NCBI GenBank assembly: GCA_903900335.1
Contig: CAIUMP010000044.1
Span: forward strand, 1 to 64,000
Length of the DNA stretch: 64,000 nucleotides
Origin: an uncultured Ignavibacteriota bacterium
GTDB taxonomy: Bacteria; Bacteroidota; Ignavibacteria; Palsa-1295
Reading direction: 5' to 3'
Shown one piece after another: positions 1 through 9,353 of the stretch. The first letter of the stretch is position 1, and each line of letters opens with the position of its first letter. The notes beneath the pieces were generated by a model that was not told where the DNA came from, ran no database searches, and worked only from the letters and a program-made list of their open reading frames with translations. Position numbers and translations under genes: made by a program.

Positions 1-2220
<2,220 letters not shown>

Positions 2221-2253
2221 AAATAAACCTATGATACAGTTAGCAGGCTGCCT

Positions 2254-2467
2254 CGATTCACATCGAGACTTGCTACTTAAGATGCATCACTACAGTGTTT
2301 GATGATCGCTGTGTAGCGGCGAACTTGCGTCCGACACTAACCAACGAACACGACGTACGCTCTTCAGCGCACATCATTGAGACGAACGATTCGCATCGTC
2401 CATCTTTACCAACTGCGAGCAGGCTGTTGAGGCCTGCTCTTTTCTATGGTCCGAACGATTCACATCG
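2254..2467 (-). repeat. Three copies of a 12-bp motif in the 23S leader
   Basis: CGATTCACATCG (plus strand) occurs at 2254-2265 and 2456-2467, and CGATTCGCATCG at 2387-2398. The second and third copies extend to a 16-bp match (15 of 16) at 2383-2398 and 2452-2467, and these two flank the hairpin at 2417-2439. The position just upstream of 23S suggests an rRNA leader signal, for example processing or antitermination, but no function is shown. Confidence 0.6.
2417..2443. other. Strong hairpin in 23S leader, T-run on plus strand
   Basis: GAGCAGGC (2417-2424) pairs perfectly with GCCTGCTC (2432-2439) around a 7-nt loop and is followed by four T on the plus strand. Read on plus it resembles a short intrinsic terminator that would block antisense entry from the rRNA gene. 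Read on minus it would be a stem in the pre-23S leader, preceded by A residues. No plus-strand gene needs it. Confidence 0.5.
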
Positions 2468-2991
2468 CTCGGCCTTAGCTCGATACTTGTGTGTAAAGCT
2501 CGCAACCATTGCTGGTCACGGCCCTACCCATTTCGCATTTTGATCTTTCTTGTGCACTCGTTGAACGTCGTTGGGCTGCGCGAACCGAAGCTCGCTCTCC
2601 GAGAAACTCGGAGGCTCTACTAAGCCATTCATTGAATGTCACCGCTCAGTTGTCATAGAACTTTTTGCCGTTTCCGCCTCGCCTTTCGGCTGGGCAGCAC
2701 GACTAGTAGAATACATCGGAATTGAACCGAATCGCCTCACTTCGCAACCGAAGTTTTCGAGGAGCGCACCAGCGCTTATTCCGTTTTCAAAACCAGTACT
2801 TTCGTCTTGGGAGGCACATAACCGCACTCCGTTTCTCGAAGTTCCGAATTTGATTTTTAATCTCGGATTATTTTAGTGGAGAGGCGTTAGAGCCTGTCCT
2901 GAAGCAGTGAAACCGCTTCCTATGGTCTGAAGAGCGACGACGCACCGTCGATTCAACCGTTAGCGGGAAGCAGCAAACTGACTTCCCTTAA

Positions 2992-3026
2992 CTCAGCACT
3001 GAGCACTTAGCACTCAGGACTTACGA
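2992..3026. repeat. Degenerate heptamer array (CTNAGCA)
   Basis: Five tandem 7-bp units: CTCAGCA, CTGAGCA, CTTAGCA, CTCAGGA and CTTACGA. It resembles the short tandemly repeated heptamers known from cyanobacteria and several other phyla. It is intergenic, between the radical SAM gene and 23S. Confidence 0.75.
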
Positions 3027-3218
3027 GCCTTGCGTGAGAGCCCCGTGAATCACTGATTCCGGGGATAACGACTTGCCGTTTTTTCAAAAAAGCAACCAAC
3101 CAATTACTGATTGCGGGGCCGTAAACCACGGGGAAGGGCGGGGCGTTCCGGGAAAGTGAAACTATTATTGTTAGCGCTACTGTGATGAATATTAGACGAT
3201 ATGGCGCCCCCCCAAACC

Positions 3219-4259
3219 TTAGACCTCTAAAACCTCTTCAGGACGATATTCATGAAGTAGCCATTCTTGCGTTAATACGTCAGCCATTTTTTCAGTATGG
3301 TACTTCTCAATTATCGCTCGAACTTTCTCGTCGCTATAGATGCGAACGCAAGCTTGACACCTATGTGCGTACCAATTCTCCCACAGTATTGAATCATCGT
3401 GACCTGATGCCCATGCAAGGATTTTCTCTGGGCCTTCTACCTTAATCCAATGTTTCAGGAAGTCATCGCTCGCTCTTCTATCTGCCTCGTCTAATGTCAC
3501 TTCTTCAACGTGCCCCAGATGCAACTCAGGAATCATTCTCATGCCGAGGCCACAGCAAGCACCGATGATTCCATTCGCTTGAATAGTAGTTGTCGAAAGA
3601 ATACTATCACAACCCGAACAAGAACTCACGTTCTTATGATTTATGGCAATTCCGAGTGGATAGTCAAAGAGAATACTCGGTTCGAGAGGCATCCACGGAC
3701 TTTCATGTATATTAATTTTGGCTTCGGGAAAATCAGACTGAATCTTAATCCATTCGGGTGATGAGATTACTGTTTCTTTCGTGACCACTCGGTCGAGTAC
3801 AGTCTCCACCATAACTGAAACAGGGAAACAACTTTCTAAAGCAGCTCTAGTCGCGATGTAAATATTCTTTAGCGGCACAAATCTAGCGTGTTGGTCACCC
3901 GTGCTAAAGTTTATTTCATCCAGACCATTCTTCTTGAGTAAAGCAATCACCTGTCGTGCAGCCCCAAGCGAATTAGCCCAATATGCATTAGTAACCACGC
4001 GTGTCATGAGGCCGTGCTCTTTCGCAAAACCGATGGCCTCAGTAAGCGTCTGTTTAGCGAGAAGCGGTTCACCGCCCGTGAACACTACAAGCTTGTAATC
4101 AGATTTTGACGCTTCACGCAGTGAAGAGAAAATTAGATCCTTCGATAACCATGTGTTTTCGCGGGGGCTACTGTACGTTCCACAGTGATCACACTCGGCC
4201 GTACATTGAAACGTAGGCATAATCGAAAGCGTCCTGAGCCTGGGGATCGGGTCGAACAT
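3219..4259 (-). CDS. Radical SAM protein with SPASM/twitch-like C-terminal cysteines (RiPP-maturase-like)
   Basis: 346 residues. The N-terminal radical SAM domain carries C19-x3-C23-x2-C26 to bind the [4Fe-4S] cluster used for S-adenosylmethionine cleavage, and the GGEPL motif at 62-66. The C-terminal part has a SPASM/twitch-like cysteine set: C214-x2-C217, C235-C236 and C301-x2-C304, expected to hold an auxiliary cluster. Such enzymes usually modify peptides. The gene lies 161 nt downstream of an unknown Cys-free 231-residue protein on the same strand, with a nested hairpin between them. Substrate and reaction are unknown: epimerisation or carbon crosslinking would fit a Cys-free partner better than thioether formation. 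The ATG start is preceded by an AT-rich leader without a Shine-Dalgarno sequence. A C7 tract begins 6 bp past the stop. Confidence 0.85.
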   Translation of the reverse strand: MFDPIPRLRTLSIMPTFQCTAECDHCGTYSSPRENTWLSKDLIFSSLREASKSDYKLVVFTGGEPLLAKQTLTEAIGFAKEHGLMTRVVTNAYWANSLGAARQVIALLKKNGLDEINFSTGDQHARFVPLKNIYIATRAALESCFPVSVMVETVLDRVVTKETVISSPEWIKIQSDFPEAKINIHESPWMPLEPSILFDYPLGIAINHKNVSSCSGCDSILSTTTIQANGIIGACCGLGMRMIPELHLGHVEEVTLDEADRRASDDFLKHWIKVEGPEKILAWASGHDDSILWENWYAHRCQACVRIYSDEKVRAIIEKYHTEKMADVLTQEWLLHEYRPEEVLEV

Positions 4260-4336
4260 ATAGACTAAGATAAATGTATGATTACGATGTTATTTTACAG
4301 AACACAGGTACAAGTTGGATGCTTAGTTTTGATGGC

Positions 4337-4389
4337 TGCGGCTTGAACCATAGTTCATGTAGCTTTGAACTTGTGAGTTTCAAGCCGCA
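4337..4389 (-). other. Nested inverted repeat between precursor-like gene and radical SAM gene
   Basis: An 11-bp perfect outer stem (TGCGGCTTGAA at 4337-4347 with its complement at 4379-4389) encloses a 6-bp inner stem (AGTTCA 4352-4357, TGAACT 4366-4371). It sits in the 161-nt gap between the 231-residue ORF stop and the radical SAM start. There is no U-run, so it is not a standard terminator. It may be an mRNA processing or partial attenuation element giving the upstream gene higher expression, as is usual between RiPP precursor and maturase genes. That role is inference. Confidence 0.55.
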
Positions 4390-4420
4390 ACCTCTTTTCG
4401 GCCCTGCCCGCACTGTTAGA

Positions 4421-5116
4421 TTAACCGAACGATAGACCGCCGGCGGCACGTGTGGCAGCCCCAATTTCACGAAGCCGTGATGACACAAGGTTCGAGAGCT
4501 TTGCGAGATCCTCGCGGGTTAACTCCGCACTAACGGGTATCCCAAAAACTGCAACGATGACGACGAAGACAGCCGCTACATCAACTGCGTAGATAAGCGT
4601 CTCGATTTCGACTGCTACATCCTGGTTAATTCCAGTTACAAAAGCGAGTTTAATCTCGCGCAATACATCTGGAATCTTGACGCTTGTTCCAGGACCCGTG
4701 CCCTTTACAAGCAAGATATTCCAAGTTTCACGGTCAATGGTACTCTGCATTCCGTTTATCAGCTCTTCATAAAGTTTTTGCTTGGTTAAGCTGGCGAGGT
4801 ACGACTTTATGGCCTCCGTAGATTGCTCACCTTGTCCTAATTTGGCGATGTCGGATTGGACTTTCTCTTGAAAGTGTTTCGTCCAATCCATAAACTTCTT
4901 GTTACTCAAGAGGGCGTAAAGAAACAAATTAGCCCTATTGATTTGGGAGCTGGGTATTGAGACGGTATCATTCAATACGGTGTGCGCCAGCACCTCAGCG
5001 GGATTATTAAAAAAGACTTCCCTATATGAGTTCGACGCATTCATCTGTCGGAAAAACTTCTGGGCCATTTCGACATATCCGTCGTAGTGCAACGCAAGGA
5101 ATTTCGTTCGTTCCAT
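4421..5116 (-). CDS. Unknown 231-residue Cys-free protein, candidate RiPP precursor/substrate
   Basis: I do not recognise the family. Visible features: an N-terminal segment with YREVFFNNPAEVL (31-43), resembling the 'aspartate/asparagine-Pro-x-x-x-Leu' helix of NHLP/Nif11-type leader peptides; a helical, charged middle (60-130); a very hydrophobic Val/Ile/Ala stretch at about 166-196; and a short tail ending in Arg-Ala-Ala-Gly-Gly-Leu-Ser-Phe-Gly. There is no cysteine. It is followed on the same strand by a radical SAM enzyme with maturase-like architecture. At 231 residues it would be long for a precursor, so it may instead be a carrier or membrane-active protein. The ATG start at 5116 follows a 106-nt gap from the upstream secreted-protein gene. 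Confidence 0.7.
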   Translation of the reverse strand: MERTKFLALHYDGYVEMAQKFFRQMNASNSYREVFFNNPAEVLAHTVLNDTVSIPSSQINRANLFLYALLSNKKFMDWTKHFQEKVQSDIAKLGQGEQSTEAIKSYLASLTKQKLYEELINGMQSTIDRETWNILLVKGTGPGTSVKIPDVLREIKLAFVTGINQDVAVEIETLIYAVDVAAVFVVIVAVFGIPVSAELTREDLAKLSNLVSSRLREIGAATRAAGGLSFG

Positions 5117-5222
5117 TAGTTCTTAAATCAATTGAATCATTTCGCCTACTCTTTCCCGGATTTTCGGCTTCCTCCGCCCCTTCAGCAAAGTGCGAAAGGG
5201 TGAAAAATATTGAAAATGCGCG

Positions 5223-6554
5223 CTATGGTAAGGGATGTGTAATCGTGTTCCGGTCATAGTCGACGCTCTCGCCTGTCCAGTCATAACCCTTCGACGACCC
5301 GTCAGAAAATTTCAGTCGAACAGACCAATTGAAGTGCCATTCATCATGCCCCCTCGGACTCTCGACAAGAACAGCTTGTCCTGGACCAATCAAGTTCTCC
5401 TTTTTAATTCCTTCGCTTACCTCCAAATTGAAAGGACCATGATCGCTATTATTATCCCAGTGCCCGTCTGTGCCTCCCCACTTAGCAATGGTATTCCCTC
5501 CTGCTTTGATGTACACATCAACTCGGGTGTCCGCGTCCTTGTCATTATCCGTCACGTGAAACGAAACGTTGGCACTCGTGAGTACGGGACGAAGGACTGT
5601 AACGTCAGTGAGCCGATGCACACTGCCGCTGGAATTTGACGCAGTCAATCGATAGGTAGTCGTGGCAGTAGGCGTTACCCTGGCGCTGCCGATACCATCG
5701 ACCTGCCCTATACCATTGTCGATCGATAGCTCCGTTGCGTTGCTTACACTCCAATTTAGACTCGCGGTTTCACCTTCCTGTATCTCCTCAGGTGAAGCAC
5801 CAAAATTCGCGATCTGTGGCTTTTGAGGGGGCTCCATGAAGCAGCAGATATCTCCTCTTGACGTGTTGATGACAACAACAAGGGCTTCGCTCGCCTTTCT
5901 ATAAAGTGTGGCAATATTGCCACTTGCGCCACGCAGAAGCTTCGAATTCTTCGGGAACGCCACATGGGATTGCTTGTCCGCGGTTTCACCACCGACAATC
6001 GTGGAACCACGAACGACCGGATCCTTTCCGTTATCACCGGCCATAGGATTCCAGGTAACATGCAGGTTTGCGACTGTGCTGCTGATTTCTTCTATCCATC
6101 CGAACAAACCTACACGCGTGGGGGCGGTCAGTTCTATACAGTGTGTCCAAGATTTAAGAATATCGGGCGATGCGAATTTCGTCAGCGCGGCATACTTCTG
6201 AGCCTTGTTCATAGTTTCGTGCTTGGCGGACTGGTGCGTGCTTCTCCAGGTATCCTTTTGCTGCCTTGAGAATTTCCCGCCTATCTGTAGTGGCACGCCG
6301 TATACTTCGGTTCCTATTGCAATTCCTGCGTCTATTGCCTCCTGATGGGTTGAGAAATTGGCGTCGTAGATGAATTCATCGAACGAAGTAGCCAAATCCA
6401 CACTACTCGAAATTGATGTAGTATTAAAGGGTCCATGCAGTAGAACCTCTTTGCAAGGGTCTTGCGCTCTAACGCGCAGCGGAGCGATAAGCGTACAAAC
6501 CATGAGCAAGAAGGTTGAAGCTGCGGTGTTACCAAGCGAATTGAACTTTCCCAT
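5223..6554 (-). CDS. Secreted protein with bacterial Ig-like domain
   Basis: 443 residues. The N-terminus carries a signal peptide (hydrophobic 11-27, cleavage probably after ARA-Q near 30). Residues about 30-240 form an unrecognised domain with few cysteines. About 245-325 is an Ig-like module with the TATTTYRLTASNSSGS signature seen in many bacterial surface proteins. The C-terminal 110 residues form another beta-rich domain. No T9SS sorting domain and no membrane anchor are visible, so it is predicted to be periplasmic or released. It lies between the LuxR-type gene and the 231-residue gene, in the same direction with gaps of about 107 nt. A possible TAAGTTTG -7 element lies 72 nt upstream. 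Confidence 0.75.
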   Translation of the reverse strand: MGKFNSLGNTAASTFLLMVCTLIAPLRVRAQDPCKEVLLHGPFNTTSISSSVDLATSFDEFIYDANFSTHQEAIDAGIAIGTEVYGVPLQIGGKFSRQQKDTWRSTHQSAKHETMNKAQKYAALTKFASPDILKSWTHCIELTAPTRVGLFGWIEEISSTVANLHVTWNPMAGDNGKDPVVRGSTIVGGETADKQSHVAFPKNSKLLRGASGNIATLYRKASEALVVVINTSRGDICCFMEPPQKPQIANFGASPEEIQEGETASLNWSVSNATELSIDNGIGQVDGIGSARVTPTATTTYRLTASNSSGSVHRLTDVTVLRPVLTSANVSFHVTDNDKDADTRVDVYIKAGGNTIAKWGGTDGHWDNNSDHGPFNLEVSEGIKKENLIGPGQAVLVESPRGHDEWHFNWSVRLKFSDGSSKGYDWTGESVDYDRNTITHPLP

Positions 6555-6592
6555 TACGTTGTGCCGTCTTTTCCCTCAAATACGTTCCTCTT

Positions 6593-6672
6593 CCCCCCCC
6601 ACGCACCCTGCGCGAGAGAACGCTACAAACTTACAACCTCTGCCGAAAAAACCACCCCCCCATTACCCCCCC
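6593..6672 (-). repeat. Three homopolymeric G tracts (7-8 bp) at the regulator 3' end/intergenic region
   Basis: On the plus strand C8 lies at 6593-6600, C7 at 6655-6661 and C7 at 6666-6672. The last is inside the 3' end of the LuxR-type gene and encodes its terminal Met-Gly-Gly, so slippage would extend or alter the C-terminus. The other two lie in the 108-bp gap before the secreted-protein gene. Runs of this length are prone to replication slippage, and the three G runs could also form G-quadruplex structure on the minus strand. Confidence 0.8.
6626..6633 (-). promoter_or_regulatory. Possible -7 element (TAAGTTTG) for the secreted-protein gene
   Basis: The minus strand reads TAAGTTTG, matching the Bacteroidota TAnnTTTG -7 consensus, 72 nt upstream of the ATG at 6554. 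No TTG is found at the usual -33 distance, and the region is dominated by homopolymer tracts, so support is weak. Confidence 0.3.
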
Positions 6673-7004
6673 ATTTGAGGCAGAGCGTCATTTTTTTCTT
6701 CCAACAGCGTGAGAAGTGTTGCGGTGAGCGAGTCACCATCGTGAAGTCCGAGGGCTTTTCGGATGCGGGAGCGTACCTTCTCCACGGCGCGCTCGGTTGA
6801 ACCGAGTATCCGGGCAATCTCGTAGCTTGGCAGCAACTCCGTCGCCAGCGCGGCAACGCGGAGCTGGTTGGGCGTCAGGCTCGGGTAGCGGAGGGCTATC
6901 TTCCTTGCGCGATAGACGAAAATGCCGTTCGTCTCGATCTCAAAACGCTCCCAGCCTTCACATTTTTTCGCGCGCGATCGGCGCGTCTGTGCTTGATTTT
7001 TCAT
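6663..7004 (-). CDS. LuxR/GerE-type helix-turn-helix protein
   Basis: 113 residues. The C-terminal half (about 42-90) is a LuxR-type HTH: LTPNQLRVAALATELLPSYE followed by EIARILGSTERAVEKVRSRI, with the typical 'Leu-Thr-x-x-x-x-x-Val' entry and the Lys-x-x-x-Arg-x-x-Ile recognition helix. The N-terminal 40 residues are basic and contain no receiver or ligand-binding domain, so this is a small stand-alone DNA-binding protein. It is the first gene of the minus-strand accessory locus and may regulate it. A promoter-like TATATTTG lies 146 nt upstream. The gene is bracketed by G/C homopolymer tracts, and its last codons run through one of them. Confidence 0.8.
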   Translation of the reverse strand: MKNQAQTRRSRAKKCEGWERFEIETNGIFVYRARKIALRYPSLTPNQLRVAALATELLPSYEIARILGSTERAVEKVRSRIRKALGLHDGDSLTATLLTLLEEKNDALPQMGG

Positions 7005-7149
7005 TGGGATTCAAGCGTTCGTCTCTGATCGTTTTTACATGCTCAATATCCCTGCACCACAACCTTCGTACAGGTACTGCAAACTCTTGCCCATATTTTT
7101 ATCGGCAATCTGGCAAATTCCCCCGTTCGACAATTGGGAGAGGCTGGGA

Positions 7150-7157
7150 CAAATATA
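7150..7157 (-). promoter_or_regulatory. Likely -7 promoter element for the LuxR-type gene
   Basis: The minus strand reads TATATTTG inside AATGTAGTATATTTGTCC, which matches the much better supported promoter near 20740 at 16 of 18 positions. The -33 position lacks a clear TTG. An 8-bp homopolymer (plus-strand G8, 7184-7191) ends 26 nt upstream of this element, next to where the -33 box should be. Confidence 0.45.
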
Positions 7158-7183
7158 CTACATTTTTCCTTCCGGCCATCGGT

Positions 7184-7191
7184 GGGGGGGG
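7184..7191. repeat. G8 homopolymer upstream of the LuxR-type gene promoter
   Basis: Eight consecutive G on the plus strand, followed by CCCC. It lies between the SDR stop and the predicted LuxR-type promoter. Length changes here could alter promoter strength, as in known phase-variable promoters; this is inference only. Confidence 0.75.
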
Positions 7192-7242
7192 CCCCGGGCG
7201 GTACTCGAGGCGAGCCGGCAAACAATGCCCGGTGAGGGCAGC

Positions 7243-8025
7243 TCAGGCTCTGTGCACAGTGGCCGCAGCAGCCTGTGATGTTGCAAACACAATAATCTCC
7301 GCGATCTGCACATGCGCCGGACGGGTGGCGCACCAGACGATAGTCTCAGCGATATCCTCCGCCTGGAGGGCTTCCAGGCCCTTGTAGACCGTCTTCGCCC
7401 GGTCGGTGTCACCATGGAAGCGTACTTCGGAGAACTCCGTCTCCACCAAACCCGGATCAACCGTCGTCACCCGCAGTGGGGTATCAACCAGATCTAGCCG
7501 AAGTCCCTTCGTGATTGCATCTACAGCGAACTTGGATCCGCAATAGACATTGCCACGTGGGTACACCTCATGACCAGCAATGGATCCAATGTTGATGATA
7601 TGTCCACGTCCCCGCTCGATCATTCCCGGCACGATCTTGCGCGTCATGTAGAGCAAGCCCTTGACATTGGTGTCAAGCATCTCCTCCCAATCCTCGATCA
7701 AGCCATCCTGTAGCTTATCAAGTCCGCGCGAGAGTCCCGCGTTGTTGACGAGTATGTCGACCTGCTTCCACTCTTCCGGGAGGGAGTCAATCGCAGAATC
7801 GACAGCCTTGCGATCACGAACATCAAGTTCGAATACATGCACCTTCAACCCCGGATGTAGAAGCGCAATATTCGCTTGAAGTTCATTCAACCGCTCCAAA
7901 CGCCGAGCGCAGAGCAGCAGCCGCGCCCCCTCCTCGGCAAATGTAAGCGCGGTCGCGCGACCGATACCGCTGGAAGCGCCGGTGATGAGAACGATTTTAT
8001 TGTGGAGAGCCGTGTTCTTACCCAT
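7243..8025 (-). CDS. Short-chain dehydrogenase/reductase (YdfG-like)
   Basis: 260 residues from the ATG at 8025. A classical SDR Rossmann fold: TGASSGIG nucleotide-binding motif near residues 15-22, Arg pair in CARRLERL suggesting NADP preference, NNAG near 95, and the catalytic Ser...Tyr-x-x-x-Lys in the GSIAGHEVYP...YCGSK segment. The family (YdfG/3-hydroxy acid dehydrogenase type) oxidises serine-like or 3-hydroxy acids, or reduces malonic semialdehyde; the substrate here is unknown. I prefer the start at 8025 over the upstream frame because the extra 35 residues would run through a terminator hairpin and resemble no SDR N-terminus. It lies downstream of homogentisate dioxygenase on the same strand. 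Confidence 0.88.
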   Translation of the reverse strand: MGKNTALHNKIVLITGASSGIGRATALTFAEEGARLLLCARRLERLNELQANIALLHPGLKVHVFELDVRDRKAVDSAIDSLPEEWKQVDILVNNAGLSRGLDKLQDGLIEDWEEMLDTNVKGLLYMTRKIVPGMIERGRGHIINIGSIAGHEVYPRGNVYCGSKFAVDAITKGLRLDLVDTPLRVTTVDPGLVETEFSEVRFHGDTDRAKTVYKGLEALQAEDIAETIVWCATRPAHVQIAEIIVFATSQAAAATVHRA

Positions 8026-8030
8026 GATCT

Positions 8031-8065
8031 GAAAAAAGATCGGAGCGAATCGCCGATTCGCTCCG
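8031..8065 (-). terminator. Intrinsic terminator downstream of homogentisate dioxygenase
   Basis: On the minus strand CGGAGCGAAT and ATTCGCTCCG form a perfect 10-bp stem with a 5-nt loop (8041-8065), followed by ATCTTTTTT. It lies between the dioxygenase stop (8091) and the SDR start (8025), with the U-run ending only 6 nt before the SDR ATG. Confidence 0.8.
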
Positions 8066-8090
8066 CGCCATGAAGATGTAAAATTGCCTT

Positions 8091-9215
8091 TTATTTCTTC
8101 TCCTGCCAGCTTGCCCAATACTCCTTCCACTCAGCTGATTCCCCTGCTGGGGCGATCTTGAGCGGATTCTTAGCGTCAAGCATCATAGCATACTCGTTTG
8201 TACGCGTGATGGTTGGGTTCGCCTTCAGCGCCTTTGGGTGCGGGCCGTGGTGGATTCCCTGCGGATGCAGCGTCATCATCGCGGCCTCGATGTTATCGCG
8301 CGAGAAGAAGTCACCATCATGATAGAATAGCACCTCATCGTAGTCGGTGTTGCGATGGTAGAACGGAATGCGAAGCGTGTCGGGATCTTCTTCCAACGGA
8401 CGCGGCAAGAATGAACATATCACAAAATTGTGAGCGAGAAATGTCGTGTGTGCGCTTGGAGGTAGATGCACGCGGTGTGACATGACTGGACGAATGTCCC
8501 GCATGTTGATCTTGAACGCGGTCAGATCGCCCTTCCAGCCCACGATGTCAATTGGATTGAACGGATAGAACATCGACGTGTACTCGCCCAGCCGCCGAAT
8601 GCGAAGCTCGAACTCCTTGCCATTCGAATCCGACTTCTCGTAGGGTATGAACTCCGGGATCGTCACGGCAGACATGTCAAAGATCGCGTGCATACCGATC
8701 ATTCCCTTCTGTTCCGGCGTTGCCGGGAGAACCTCCGAATGTGACTCGACACAGACGATAAAATTATCCTTGACAGAAGGCACGAAGCGATACGTTGTTG
8801 CGCGCGGCATCACAACGTAATCGCCGCGCTCGTAATCCAGCACGCCGAAGTCGGTTTCGATCTTCCCTTCACCACGATGGATGAAGAACAATTCGTCACC
8901 ATCCGCATTGCGTGTGTAAAATGGTGCGGCCTCCGCTCGGCGGCTGATGGAGAGGATGAGATCGTCGTTATAGAGTACAGGCGCTGAGGTACCTCTCGGA
9001 TCGGTCATATCTGAAGGCTCAACCTTATTCAAATAGAACGCATGGGGACGGAGGTTACCTTCAATGCGCGTCCACCCTGTCGGAGGATGCGTGTGGTAGA
9101 GATGGGAAACGCGACCAAAGAATCCCTCGCGCCCGTGCTCTTCTTCGAATGTTCCTTCGGGAAGCCCGACATGGGCCTGACGTGTTGCTTTGCCTTTAAC
9201 AATTGGCCAATTCAT
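8091..9215 (-). CDS. hmgA: Homogentisate 1,2-dioxygenase
   Basis: 374 residues from the ATG at 9215. A cytosolic Fe(II) dioxygenase that opens the aromatic ring of homogentisate to maleylacetoacetate in tyrosine/phenylalanine breakdown. The cupin fold shows the family signatures YTRNADGDELFFIHRGEG, the metal-binding FYHRNTDYDEVLFYHDGD (His and Glu ligands near 287 and 294) and HPQGIHHGPHP (His ligand near 322-323). The length is slightly short for the family (about 380-440), as in many bacterial forms. The 16 residues before MNWPIVKG are not homologous to family N-termini, so I chose the internal ATG. No maleylacetoacetate isomerase or fumarylacetoacetase gene is adjacent. Confidence 0.92.
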   Translation of the reverse strand: MNWPIVKGKATRQAHVGLPEGTFEEEHGREGFFGRVSHLYHTHPPTGWTRIEGNLRPHAFYLNKVEPSDMTDPRGTSAPVLYNDDLILSISRRAEAAPFYTRNADGDELFFIHRGEGKIETDFGVLDYERGDYVVMPRATTYRFVPSVKDNFIVCVESHSEVLPATPEQKGMIGMHAIFDMSAVTIPEFIPYEKSDSNGKEFELRIRRLGEYTSMFYPFNPIDIVGWKGDLTAFKINMRDIRPVMSHRVHLPPSAHTTFLAHNFVICSFLPRPLEEDPDTLRIPFYHRNTDYDEVLFYHDGDFFSRDNIEAAMMTLHPQGIHHGPHPKALKANPTITRTNEYAMMLDAKNPLKIAPAGESAEWKEYWASWQEKK

Positions 9216-9353
9216 TCTTCTATACTCCAAGTTCTCATGATGATTGTCCGATCCATCAACCATTTGTCACGCTTCCGCGAATCGGCACAGTTAGTACCAA
9301 AACGCCATTGCGTCAGGAATTGTTAGCTTCCGACGAACGAATTTCTACCACAA

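Larger units (their letters stand above)
2221..3218. other. Gene-free 23S upstream/leader region
   Basis: About 1 kb between the radical SAM gene stop and the 23S 5' end. I see no credible protein gene and no 16S or normal tRNA. It holds three copies of a 12-bp CGATGYGAATCG motif (minus strand), a strong 8-bp hairpin at 2417-2439, a 76-nt region with a tRNA-like acceptor stem and T-loop at 2707-2782, a heptamer array at 2992-3026, two 17-bp near-identical copies (3048-3064 and 3102-3118) and a C7 tract at 3207-3213. It probably contains the rRNA promoter and processing signals, but I could not identify a convincing -33/-7 promoter pair. Confidence 0.7.

Noticed and set aside
3219-4259. Sactipeptide (Cys-to-alpha-carbon) assignment for the radical SAM locus
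   Set aside because: The neighbouring candidate substrate contains no cysteine, so thioether formation within it is impossible.
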